A stretch of DNA of 64,000 bases from Favolaschia claudopus (GCA_037176885.1 JAWWNJ010000020.1:1922001-1986000); one strand, 5' to 3'; positions 47,500 to 57,656 are shown, counted from the first letter of the stretch. The notes: a model not told the origin generated them from the sequence alone. Program-made: numbers and translations.

Positions 47500-48066
47500 T
47501 CATCTGCCTTACATCAATCCACATCTGGGCCCGCCTCTTTGTACTTTGTATATCCTCCTTCGACATGCAAGTGTAGCCCATCAAACTTTCCTAATGCGGA
47601 AATCGGTAGCCATTCAATGGCTCCAATGGAGGCGGCTTTGGGGGTTTGTTTGCTCCTCGTATATTTCGGTTTATTTCCTCCCAGTTTTCTGGCTCGAAAG
47701 TTGGATCGTTGTCCGTAAAAATTTGTCGATTTAAATAAAATGCGCTTGAGTTTGATCTGGCTCGATGATTGGATCGTTGTCTGTAAAGATTTGTTGATTT
47801 AAATGCGCGTGAGTTTGATCTCGTTGTAGTTCATTCGCGTCTATATTAGCGAAATGCGTGTCAGTATTTAGACTTCGAGTCGGATTGGTGTCAGTATTGC
47901 GGGAGCTTGATAGTCCCTCTCCATTTACCCGCAAAACATCTGAAGTGTTGTTGGACTGAAATCCTAACTTATAAGTTCTGATCCGTCGCAGGTACCGGAG
48001 GCAACCACGGCGAATCATCATCTAAAATCACGGTCGCAACCGAAGAGGGACGAGGGCTCTGCTCTT
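47500..48066. other. Anonymous sequence
   Basis: Near-duplicate short stretches (GGATCGTTGTC..AAATTTG-TTGATTTAAAT) occur at about 47,702-47,740 and 47,771-47,803. No gene was recognised. Confidence 0.35.
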
Positions 48067-48078
48067 CGCCCGTCGCTG

Positions 48079-48760
48079 TTTTTTTTTTTTTTTATCCCGT
48101 TTATTCTCCGGTGTGCCTACGGCATATGATAGAGATACAAACTGTCAACTATTTACTAACGCATATTCCATAATTCTGTCTCGTGATGTAAGCAGACTCT
48201 AACACAATGACTGAGTGATTGCAACCCAGTCCTGTGGCAATGCCACAATGAAGTAGTGGGTAAGATTCCCAGGTCCTGTAAATCATTCCATCTTGATGGA
48301 TGCGTAATCTGGCTTCCTGCCGGCCGACACCACCACAGCAAACATCCCTTGTTCCCCATCACCCGATCCGAACCCAGACTGATAGAATTCCCTTTTTCGG
48401 CACAGTGCAGTGATGTGTCGGTTCTTTTTGGTGGCCCCCATTGAAACTCCCAGGCAACCTCCACTGGGATAAACCGCGGCCCGGGCGAAGTCCGAGCAGG
48501 TTTGAGTATGACCGCAAATACTGTGATACTGGAATGTGCTGGCCGCCGGGTGATTGCCTGCTGCGATCCGAGACTCGGATGATGGTGGGAAGTGAAACTG
48601 TGATGGAAGTGGACTGGCAGTGACAGAGTCGGATCAACGATCACCAATGCCAGAAAATCGGTGGTGGGGAAGCCGGCGAGTGTCAAAAGTGTTTGCTCGC
48701 CGGGGGGTGGGGGGTTCGAACTGCTGCCCAAAAACTCCGCCAGCAGCTGACGTGTTGAAA
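48079..48760 (-). mobile_element. SINE-like insertion with poly(A) and 13-bp target-site duplication
   Basis: A T15 run at 48,079-48,093 is the poly(A) tail on the minus strand. The sequence CGCCCGTCGCTGT occurs directly before it (48,067-48,079) and again at 48,761-48,773, so the unit between is flanked by a 13-bp direct duplication. Near its 5' end (minus strand) are TGGCGGAGTTT and CAGTTCGAACCCCC, resembling Pol III A and B boxes. The size is about 680 bp, large for a SINE. A long open frame across it is probably not coding. Confidence 0.75.
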
Positions 48761-49226
48761 CGCCCGTCGCTGTAACAGCCAGAGCAGACGAACTGCTACA
48801 GAAGGGGCCGCGTGAAGGATAGTAGGGGCTAGGCCCCAATTCGCCTCGACTCCTGCTGATTTCGCTCTCTGGACTCGCAGCCGGCAGGCACTGACGAGAG
48901 GGCTGTACCACGTCCCCGAAACCCTCCCGTGATCCAGGAGGGTCCTCGGTACTTAGTCGTTCATTGTAATTGATGTGGTTCATGGGAGAGATACGATTAA
49001 GGACCGCCGTCCCAAAAGAATAGACTCAGATGAAGAGGATCATGATAGACGAATATCCGCATGAATCAGATGCTCCAGTAAAGGTTTGGTACTCCCAAGA
49101 AACATGCGAACGAAAAATAGGGAAACGATGCGGCAGGATCTGTCGTGATGCCGGAAGACTCAAGGTGGTCGGAAAAAGGAGGTAAATTCAGGCTCTGAAT
49201 CTCGTTTGCGAGATGCGAGAGCCACG

Positions 49227-49433
49227 TAGACCGGTGACCGATCTCTCGTCGTTCACAGAGAGACCGGTCGATCTGAGTTTGAATTCCCTTGAGGAGCCAT
49301 CAAAATAAAAATGGCGTCATTTGTCCCGTGCAAGTCACGTTTGATGCCCCATCAGCTGCCAAACAAGACCATCGGACGCGCTCGCGCTCTTCGTCTTCCT
49401 CTTCCTCTCTGTATTCTACGCGTCGTATACCTC
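49227..49433 (+). repeat. Left terminal inverted repeat
   Basis: Outer tip TAGACCGGTGACC, a short inverted segment (TCTCTCG..CACAGAGAGA), then GGTCGATCTGAGTTTGAATT and a GC-rich inner part ending CGTCGTATACCTC. The inner edge lies beside the helicase 5' region, so promoter elements probably lie within the repeat. Confidence 0.93.
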
Positions 49434-51623
49434 ATGAGCTCTCAGAATGCCTTCTCTATCCCACAGTGTTATGTTATTGATACTCCTGGATTCATCAGAG
49501 GCCGAAATTACCGCCGAGCTCTCGAGACTGTGCCCTCGAGTGCTATGCCGGGAATTCTTGCTATGATCCGCTTGCTGGACGAGAAAGAAATCATTTATTA
49601 TTCCCGTATAGTTCTTCCGATATCAATGCGTCCTATCTTTCCGAGCTCTCAACAACGGATCACATCATGGCTCTTCGTGCTTGCTTTCTTGTTTTCACGG
49701 TCACTCGCGGACGGTTCACTCCAAAAGAGCTACAACTGGACGCCGGAATCTCAGCAATGAATGGGAAGGAGACATTTGTAATTGCCCGAACGGGGTGGGG
49801 CAAGACCCTGTGCATTGCTATTCCACTCTTGCTATGCCCGGACAAAATCACGGTTACGATTACACCCTTGAAGCGCCTTCAAGCAATGCAGGTGGGAAGC
49901 CTCCGGTCAATATATTCATTCAGATGTCTTTGCTGAGCTATATTTCTAGGTCTCTGACTTCCTGAATAAATTCTGTATCAGGACTGTCGCAATAAATGAA
50001 GATACGCCGGATGATAAAGACCTTTGGTCGGTTCGTGTTTATTTTAGCTTCTTTCGGCCCCAAATCTTCCCCTGGATCTTCCTACAGGCAATTTCGGACG
50101 GACACATCTCGCATCTCATCGCAACTCCGGAACAGTTCTCTATGCAGCACGGTCATCTCCCCAAGCTCGCTCGTCTCTTGCATAAATCCAAATTTGTGTC
50201 CCGCATCGCAAGACTCGTTGTTGACGAGTGTCATAATCTCTTCACTGCCGGCTCTAGCCGAAATAACCGAAAAGCTTTCAGGCCTGCCTACGGCAATCTT
50301 TCCCAGCTGCGAACCCGTCTGAACAAAGACACCTCTCTGACTCTGCTTTCTGCGACTGTTCCCTCCCACATATTCAATCATATAAACTCCTCTCTGGCTC
50401 TTCGTCCAAATCCTACTGTTATTCGAGTCTCAACAAATCGCCCCAACCTTGTCTACGCTCGTCACATCTTGGTCAACGGACGACATGATCTGCGCAATCT
50501 CGATATGATTGTTCCCGCTGCTTTTCATCCACCAATGCGCTTGCCAACTCTTCTTATCTTTTTCGGCGTCAAAATTGAAACTTCGGCGGCTGCACAGTAT
50601 ATCGATTCGCGCTTGCCTGATGGCCTTCGGAATCTGTCGTCGCTACCATGCCGAGATGTCAAGACAATACCTTGACCAAGTTTACTCCGATTTCGCGGAT
50701 CCGGAAGGACGCACATTAATTTTGTGTGCAACTGCAGGTGCGGGGGAGGTAATTTACACTTCTCACCTCTTCTTTCAATACAACATTGACTGTTTTCTTC
50801 ACGAGGACGTTGATATCCCGGCGTAATCACTTATGGGATCGCGGAGGAAGTAACAACCAAGACACAATGGGAAGGACGCGGTGGGCGAAGTACAGACGAT
50901 GAGGCATTTTGCGTGAGTATGATCGAACCTTGGGTGGCCGAAATCGACTCCAGTACATTGATCATTGACTCGAATGACCCTGATCGCCCGCTTCAAGATA
51001 TTTCTCTCACAAAGAAGAACCCGACAAAGCAGGAGCGCACCGGTCGAGCTTCAATTCATTTTGCTGTCTCCGACGAGTGCGAACGAGTTCTGAAGGCTGC
51101 TTACTATGGGGACGACTCTGCTGAAGGTGAGTTAACGTCCCTTATCTGAAAATACTTACCCGCATTGGTAGCGCTCTATTATACGGGTCGCTGGTGCTGT
51201 GACTCAAAGGCTCACGTCGGAAGCACCTTCGAGTTGCAGAAATTATTTCTCGGCTCAATCTATGAAGAGCAACCAGTAGTACCGACCGCAGCTAAACGTC
51301 GCCGCAATGTATACCGCCCGACTCGGGACCGTCCGCTACTCGAAGAATTGCTGGGTCGATGGAGATTTGATGTACACCGTAACTTCCACCTCCGTGCAGT
51401 CCGACCACCGACATTTATCTTGGACGCTCCCCATATCAAAAAATTAGCCATGGCGGCCCCGGACTCGATCAACTCAGCCGAATCTATCACAACACTCCTG
51501 AAACAAACCGAAGAATGGGCGGGATTGTGGGCGGATGTATTGTTTAAACTTGTTTCGGGATATACACCGGTCAACGGTGATGACGAAGAAGAAGGCCCAC
51601 GAGCTAAACGGAGAAAGGCTTGA
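49434..51623 (+). CDS. RecQ-like superfamily II DExH helicase (transposon cargo)
   Basis: Visible helicase motifs in order: I, ARTGWGKTLC (Walker A); Ia, TITPLKRLQAMQ; II, VVDECHN (DExH); III, LLSATVPSHI; C-terminal half with ADPEGRTLILCAT and motif VI QWEGRGGR. Introns at 49,892-49,949, 50,031-50,087 and 51,127-51,171 have GT..AG ends and keep phase (the second between DDKDLWS and AISDGHIS). The C-terminal region (YYTGRWCCDSK.., NVYRPTRDRPLLEELLGRW) matches the helicase type amplified in agaricomycetes, ending in a basic AKRRKA. The start is uncertain: the frame before TTDHIMALRACF cannot be fixed. Single-base frame breaks lie near 50,640 and 50,825, so this copy may be inactive. Likely role: unwinding DNA during transposition or replication of the element (inference). 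Confidence 0.85.
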
Positions 51624-51656
51624 GACGCAGTGTTCAATTACCTAGCTATGTAAATT

Positions 51657-54600
51657 CTAGTCGTCTAAACTAACTCCGATGTCCATCTCCGGAAGTTCAT
51701 CTCTATCTTCTTCGTCTTCGCCTGTCTCGGAGTCGATGATTCCCTTCAATAGTTCACGACGTTTCTTGTTAAACTTTGCAAGTGTTGAAGACTTAATGGC
51801 AGCTTCTCCGACGAGTAAGAGATCGGGGGTGGCAGTAACCGAGCGATTAGGCTGCGTGGTGCTGAGTTCGAGATCTTTTGCTTTGCGAGCGACCCTCCAA
51901 ACAAGTGAGCTCGTGTCGACATCTTTATGACTGGTTCCCTTGTAACATGCACCTAGGGAGCGTCCAATATTAATCTTCATCGAGCTGAGAACATCGATAG
52001 CCGCAGAAATGTTCGCGAGGCGGCTCCAATCCGCATAATTCCCTTTGGCGGCAAATAATTGCTTTCAGATGACGAGGTAAGTTAGCATGTTTCGCAAAAA
52101 GAAAGAAAGGAAATCCCGTAAATACCTTGATCTTGCCAATGTTATGCTCAAGATTCATATCGACGCCTTGCCCTTTTCCCGAGCCCATGTTGAAAATCAT
52201 GTTGTCGCGGACAAGGTTACTGAAACGTGAAATGAACCACAATTCAACCATAGGAGAAACTGAACTCACTCGAACCCATCACCCTTCCACACGTACTTCA
52301 AGTTGTGAATGAAGTGGAGAATCTCGGTGCAATAATTTTTTGAGCCAGCGCCGCGAAAGATCATAGCCAAATTGCCAAGGAGGTCCTCGACACGGCCAAA
52401 GTCGCAATCTGAAATGGCACGAGTTACCTCTGCAACGTCGTGCACGAGTCGTCGAGTGTTCTCTCGCAAATTGTCTACTGGAGATGATGATGGATTTCGT
52501 TCTGGAGTCGCATGGTTGCAGAGAATGTTATCTGCGATAACAAGAAGTTGTTCTGGAGATGGTTTTGTTTGCGCAAATTCTGATAGCGTAGCACGGCCAC
52601 ATTCAATTCGCCATGCATCCAGGAGCAGACCATCGAGAATCTGCATGAGAGCGGCCATCAATGTATGGTAGTCGGGGTGTTTTCCACCGAGCCGAGTCTT
52701 TTCCAAGAGAACAAAGGAATAGCTGAGACTGCCTTCGATTGTTTCGTGACCGCGGTGAGCATGCAGAAGAGCCCAGACAAGGTTGAGACAGAGGTGAAAG
52801 AGTCCAATTCCGAGTTGGAAAACCTGCGCTCGGAGGAAGGGACTCAAATCCAGGGCACGAATCGCTTTGCAGCCACGGTTGAAAGACTGCGTAGCCTGGT
52901 CATTGATAGCCAAGATCGCCTTCTTGCTGAGCTCTGCGTGTGTAAGGCCAAGCTGGGTGACAAAAATGTCCTCGTGCACTGCTAGATTTCCCGCGATCGA
53001 ATTTTCTTCAATCGTGGAGATGCGAACAGGAAATTGTTTGGTTACGTGTCCTTTGGGAAGTGGTCGGCATCGGTTGCAAAGCCGGATGGGTATCGTATCC
53101 CTTGAATGCCTTCCCGGAACTGTTATACCGTAGTAGAACGCGAACGATATAGGGCGGAAATTTCGATAGCAGTGGAGGCTTTGGTCAAGATGTCGCAAAA
53201 ATCGAAAGTTAGAGATAAGAGATTATAATCACTTACAGCCGATATAACCGGTTATAGCAAGGTTATAGTCAGTTTATAACCCAGCTATAACAGCTTATAC
53301 CTCAGGCGCATTCTAATGGCTCTGGATCCATTCTGCAATCTAGGCTACCTACCTCCCTATGCAACCTCATCGTACAGATTACGAACAAAAGATTTGATTT
53401 TGAGCCGTGCGCGGAGCCTCAAGGCAAATAAAATGACATCATGTATAGTAACGGCATATATGGCGCAGACTAACCTTTTCTCCAATGGCTCCTTGGTGGA
53501 GCGGTAATGCTATGTGCTATCACTGTGCATGAGACGAGCGGGAGTTCAAATCCTGTCCCATGCAATCGTCTCTTCACGCCCGCCGCCGTAGCAGTATGGC
53601 GGGAGCATGAGTGTCGGGATCCGCCGGCGGCGAGAGAAAAAGAATTCTCGCCCTCACCGTTATAACTGTCTATAATGCTATAAGGCTGTAGGTCCTTATA
53701 ATGCTATCTTAGCTTTATACCCCATCGCCCAGATTATAGACTTATAACCGGTTATAACCTGATATAACCCCGTTTCGATTTTTGCGACAGAGTCGGGCAG
53801 ATATCGCGGTGGAACTCGAGATCAGGAGCGGATTTCGCGCGTTTGAGCAAAGGTTCGAGTGCCATGGCGTTGGGGTTAGGACTACAGAGTCGATAGATAA
53901 CGCCACAAGATCCAGAACGAACTTTGGCCGGGCCATCGCTACGCTGCTCATAGGATTCTGAGTTGAGCATGTTGATGTTGTCCCAATTACCCATGAAGCT
54001 TGCGGGATCTTGCGCCTCGTTGCGAGCGTCATCTAAGCAGTAGTCGGCAACAGTCGTCACCATATCCAAGCATGAGTCGAAACATTTTGATAAACCGACG
54101 TTCTGGAGGACCTCAAGAACTTCTTCCGAACATCCACTCTTCCACCAATAGAGCGTCATTGGGCCGGCGAAATCTGTACATTTTTGGGAGCGCCTCGACG
54201 CAAGCTGCCCTATGATTGAGAAAAGAGCCTATGCAGATGGTTAGGAAATCTGTGGCTCAACAAGAACAAAATAGCGGACGAACTGTATCATTTTCTTTTT
54301 TAGTATTCTTAGCTAAAGCCTTTTCCGTATTCAGCGCGGTAGAGAGAATCCGGACGACATCGGGTGCGAGAGAACGCGCAGGGATTTCAACAGTCTTCTC
54401 CAGAGTCCAGCCACGAAACACGTCAGGCGGAAGCTTAGCGAGGCTCGGCGCTGAAGTCAAGGTCTTTACCATCGCATCCATCTGCACTTCAACAACCTCA
54501 CACGTTATTTCCACCGCCCTGCGCTCGACCCACTGCCTGAAGACACGCCCCCCTCGCTCATCAGACACCATAGTATCTAACAATTTCGTCATAATTGCAC

Positions 54601-55324
54601 CGGAATTCGCGTAAAACATTGTCGCATGATAAGGATGTAAGTCGCCTTCGAGGACCTCGAGTAACAGATCGACTGGAGACAGCCGAGCAGTGCGTAGCAT
54701 TTTTTTCACATCTTGAATTCGTTCAGCTCGGGAGCCGTGAAGTTTTAGCTCTGCACGCTCGGGATCTGGCTTTAGAGTAGGGCTGTACTGCGCTGTAGCC
54801 TCCATGTCGTCGAGAACATTGAGTGCAGCATCATAATCGAAAGAAGTATCTGTTTGGCGTGGAATGGAGCTGCTGGATGTGGGAAGAACATCTGGCGACG
54901 AGACCAGGAGATTTGGTGTACTGAGTGTAGTCCGAGCAAGATCTGACTGGGATTGTGTTTTGCGCAGGGGAGTGATGCTGGCGCTAGGATCGAAAACAAA
55001 TTCGGGGGATTGAAATTTCTCTTTCGTTTGGCTCAGTAGCTCTGGAAAGGAAGGCAACGGCCTGGAGATTTGTGAAAGCGGCAGCGAGGCAGTCTTTCGG
55101 AAATTGGTGAAAAAGGTGTCGTATGAAGACGGAAAAAGAGAATTCGGAGCGGCAGTTGACTCCAGTACCGGGGGCGGAGGGGCTTTACGTCGATGCCAGG
55201 GCTTAGCTGGTGGTGGAGGAGCAGTAGTTACATTCGGCGGCGGAGCTGGAGTGATTTGTGGGCGAGATTGAGAGAAGGAACCAGGGAATTGCGAGATGGA
55301 TGATAGCTGCTTGTTAAGAGACAT
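51657..55324 (-). CDS. DUF6589 protein, candidate transposase, interrupted by a nested element
   Basis: The start ATG at 55,324 lies 16 bp inside the right TIR edge. The N-terminus is Pro/Ser-rich (PPPPAKPWHRRKAPPPP), then helical segments (LSPVDLLLEVLEGDLHPYHA). After an intron, a core follows: ALFSIIGQLASRRSQ.., TLYWWKSGCSEEVLEVLQNV, MGNWDNINML, then after the nested element SFAFYYGITVPGRH and GIGLFHLCLNLVWALLHAHR. Two short introns (52,220-52,269; 52,062-52,125) precede the tail with DMNLEHNIGKIK, LANISAAIDVL and YKGTSHKDVDTSSLVWRVA, the typical DUF6589 C-terminus. DUF6589 is a basidiomycete domain of unknown function. The stop lies 33 bp from the end of the helicase. Apart from the 599-bp insertion the frame looks intact. 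Confidence 0.85.
53191..53789. mobile_element. 599-bp TIR element nested in the DUF6589 gene
   Basis: Termini TGTCGCAAAAATCGAAA and TTTCGATTTTTGCGACA are inverted. The flanks are GA on both sides (53,189-53,190; 53,790-53,791). Removing the unit with one GA rejoins the DUF6589 codons (RDICPTL then DQSLHC) in frame. The subterminal regions are built from repeated TTATAACCGGTTATAA-like palindromes on both sides. A tRNA-like module occupies the middle. Confidence 0.9.
53488..53572 (+). other. tRNA-like module (Pol III A and B boxes)
   Basis: TGGTGGAGCGG resembles an A box and GAGTTCAAATCC a B box, 50 nt apart; a GAGACGA/TCGTCTC stem brackets the B box. A full cloverleaf does not form, so this is more likely a tRNA relic or SINE head captured by the surrounding element. 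Confidence 0.45.
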
Positions 55325-55339
55325 GTTCTAGACAGCGAA

Positions 55340-55551
55340 GAGGTATACGACGCGTAGAATACAGAGAGGAAGAAGAAGACGAAGAGCGCGAGCGCGTCCG
55401 ATGGTCTTGTTTGGCAGCTGATGGGGCATCAAACGTGACTTGCACGGGACAAATGACGCCATTTTTATTTTGCCTCAAGGGAATTCAAACTCAGATCGAC
55501 CGGTCTCTCTGTGAACGATTGTCTTCACACGAGAGATCGGTCACCGGTCTA
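55340..55551 (-). repeat. Right terminal inverted repeat
   Basis: Inverted copy of the left repeat, including a 12-bp segment (within GTGTGAAGACAAT) missing on the left. Its outer tip is followed by the AGAGCCACG duplication and its inner edge by the DUF6589 start. Confidence 0.93.
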
Positions 55552-55966
55552 AGAGCCACGGCATAGATCGGTCATGGAAAGAAGCTTCATGCCTCAGTGG
55601 TTTGCGCTGGAGAGACAGAGATTACTCAAGGATGTCATTAGGCTGCCGCTTGGGATCGTGGAGGTGAAAAGGCAAAGACCACAGAGGTTGCTTTGAGCAT
55701 GAGAGAGACCAGCCAGACTAGCAGACGAGCAGAACGGCTCGATAGCAGCATATGTCAGAACCTGTATATTCGCGTCGGTCCGAGAGTCCCGGTAGTAGTA
55801 TGATACTTCTCACATCCTGTCGCGCGTAGATCGATATCGAATTATCTTGTCTTTGACCCCCACGTCCCTCGTCGTCTGCGTCCCCGCACCCGTCCTCCAG
55901 CTCGTCGTCCTCTGTGAGCTCTCCCGGCTTTCAGCCGCCTCGGTATATATCCTGATAGGTTATGGG

Positions 55967-55980
55967 CCCCGCGCCCTAGC
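55967..55980 (+). promoter_or_regulatory. Primer binding site of a copia-type element
   Basis: GGTTATGGGCCC follows ATATCCTGATA, about 140 bp before a copia gag ORF. It is the same 12-mer as in the TRIM at 14,063 and complements the tRNA-iMet anticodon arm. The LTR ending just before it was not matched to a second copy in this window. Confidence 0.65.
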
Positions 55981-56114
55981 GCCGAGAGTCGCTGCCTTAT
56001 CAGATTGCCATCTCCTCTTCCTCTTCACTCCTGGAGCGCTTTGCTCTTTAACAACCTCTTCTACTCATAACGGCACTTCCCTATCCTTCCAACCTCTCTC
56101 AACTATATCCAACC

Positions 56115-56702
56115 ATGGGTCTTCCTGCTGGAGCTACTCGAGCCGTTGAGGCTATGCCGCTGATCACTGCTGATACCTGGATCAGTGCTGAGCGCACATT
56201 CAAGGCGTTCGTCAAGGGCGTCCACTGTCCTTGGGTCATCGAGCCAACCCATGATGCTACTGGCAATGCTCGCACTGAGGCTGCTGTTGGCAATACCGAT
56301 AACGACGCCGAGGTACTTTGGCTGCTTTATATGCGTCTTGCGCCGGAGTACCAGTACCTCTACAACACCTGTAGCACTGCTGGCGATCTCTGGTGGAAAG
56401 TCTCTGCCCTATTTAACGTTTCCAACATGGCCACTCGAGTTGAAGCTCGAGAGGTTTTTCACACCACCAAACACGATCCTTCCAAGCCAATGGATACATA
56501 CATCACCAACATCGAAAAAGCTGCATCTCGTCTCACTAGCCTGGGTGCTACCCCAAGTGACATCGAAATTGCAGATATGCTCCTCATTAACCTTCACCCG
56601 TCTTTCGAAGCCGCCAAACTCGCTATCATGTCGACTGACACTCAGCCGCCACTTGCACAACTCAAGGCACAGCTTCGTAGTGCTGGTGTATGGGCGATAT
56701 AG
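56115..56702 (+). CDS. Ty1/copia gag (5' part of a truncated element)
   Basis: The ATG context and frame give MGLPAGATRAVEAMPLITAD, then WISAERTFKAFVKG, EVLWLLYMRLAPEYQYLY and TTKHDPSKPMDTYITNIEKA, typical of the copia gag capsid region (UBN2/Retrotran_gag_2 type). It packages element RNA in cytoplasmic particles. The zinc knuckle and all of pol are missing: the frame ends at 56,702, where unrelated sequence with repeated CAACTTTGG/CAACTTCGG motifs begins (56,735-56,850). The primer binding site lies about 135 bp upstream. Confidence 0.85.
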   Translation: MGLPAGATRAVEAMPLITADTWISAERTFKAFVKGVHCPWVIEPTHDATGNARTEAAVGNTDNDAEVLWLLYMRLAPEYQYLYNTCSTAGDLWWKVSALFNVSNMATRVEAREVFHTTKHDPSKPMDTYITNIEKAASRLTSLGATPSDIEIADMLLINLHPSFEAAKLAIMSTDTQPPLAQLKAQLRSAGVWAI

Positions 56703-57097
56703 CGTGCAAAAAGTATTTTCAACTTACTCCCGGGTTTTTGCTAAAATTTGGACAACTTCGCCGTGCTGCAACTTTGGCAGGTGCGCAACTCGAATTGTTG
56801 ATGGGACAACTTTGAGTTCTTGCAACTTTGGTAGGATACAACTTCGGAGGGAAGAAACGCACCTTCAGATTGCTCTGCTGCACTCTGACCTGCCAGTACT
56901 GATATTGTACCCCAGAAACCCCCAATCAACCGGCATTGATTGAATCTGTTTGTGATCCGCCAGGTGCGCTGATCAGACACGGCATCACTGTTTTGAGGAT
57001 GCGGTGAACTCGGCATGTTCGATTCATCTGAAATTCTGTCAGCATCTCGGCGGCATTATGAGGTTCTGCTCGCTTAAGCTTCTCTAATGTGGAAGAC

Positions 57098-57656
57098 ATG
57101 GCAACCCCGCCATTCCAAGGGTGATGGCAAATCGGTCGCCAGACGTCTGGCCAGTAAAACCCTCGGCAATCTGAGGCTATTTCCGGCGAATTAAAGCCCT
57201 CGAAATGACCGATTTTTCCAAAGTTCTCGTAGAACAGCGATCTATTCAAAGAACTCGAAGCCGGGGAAGATGTTCGCATTGCTGTCATGACGCCTGCTAT
57301 GCTCAATGAAGCGGATATGAAGGCTCTTCTTCGGTGCCCCTCGTTTATCAATTCCGTGCGCTGGCTGTCCATTGATGAAGCACACTTAGTTGGGCACGAC
57401 GGAATCTTTCAAAACGGTTACATCTCCCTGCTGAAACATGCGGTGTCATTTGGGCTGCCGCTACTGCCACTGCAACACCTGCAGAGGCGGTGTCGATGGC
57501 TGCTGCTCTCGGGTTCCATCCTAACAAGTACATCAATGCACGCTATTTATTTCGCCGGAAATAGCATCAGATTGCCGAGGGTTTTTACTGGCCGTGGCCA
57601 TCAACTTTAATCGGTCTGGCGATTTGCCATCACCCTTGGAATGGCGGGGTTGCCGA
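57098..57656. mobile_element. Helicase fragment bracketed by inverted copies of repeat D
   Basis: The left arm (57,098-57,225) starts GGCAACCCCGCCATTCCAAG and the right arm (57,546-57,656) is its inverted copy, ending GGAATGGCGGGGTTGCC. Each arm is about 110-125 bp and matches the single repeat near 40,325. Between them lies about 320 bp of helicase coding sequence. No target-site duplication is obvious. The layout resembles a Pack-type element that captured a gene piece, or two independent insertions into a helicase gene. Confidence 0.55.
57228..57545 (+). pseudogene. DEAH helicase fragment
   Basis: Contains VRIAVMTPAMLNEADMKALL, the motif II sequence WLSIDEAHLVGHDGIF, and after a frame change WAAATATATPAEAVSMAAAL, which stands where motif III would be. 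It is a different helicase subtype from the one at 49.4 kb. The flanks are cut off by repeat D on both sides. Confidence 0.8.

Larger units (their letters stand above)
49227..55551. mobile_element. 6.3-kb TIR element carrying a RecQ-like helicase and a DUF6589 gene
   Basis: The left terminal repeat (49,227-49,433, 207 bp) and the right one (55,340-55,551, 212 bp) are near-identical inverted copies apart from one 12-bp and one 6-8-bp indel; both begin TAGACCGGTGACCGATCTCT. A perfect 9-bp direct duplication AGAGCCACG flanks the unit (49,218-49,226; 55,552-55,560). Two genes inside are convergent and separated by only 33 bp. Long TIRs, a 9-bp duplication and convergent genes next to the TIRs are the Mutator/MuDR pattern (established), but no MULE transposase is visible. 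The DUF6589 protein is the leading candidate for a transposase (inference). Confidence 0.93.

Noticed and set aside
48156..48983. 275-codon minus-strand frame as a gene
   Set aside because: It overlaps a retro-insertion with poly(A) and crosses its target-site duplication; the composition is not protein-like.
53488..53572. Functional tRNA gene
   Set aside because: A and B boxes are present but acceptor, D and anticodon arms do not pair into a cloverleaf.
49227..55551. Ordinary Mutator-like element (MULE)
   Set aside because: TIR length and the 9-bp duplication fit, but neither gene shows MULE transposase motifs. Kept open as a distant relation.
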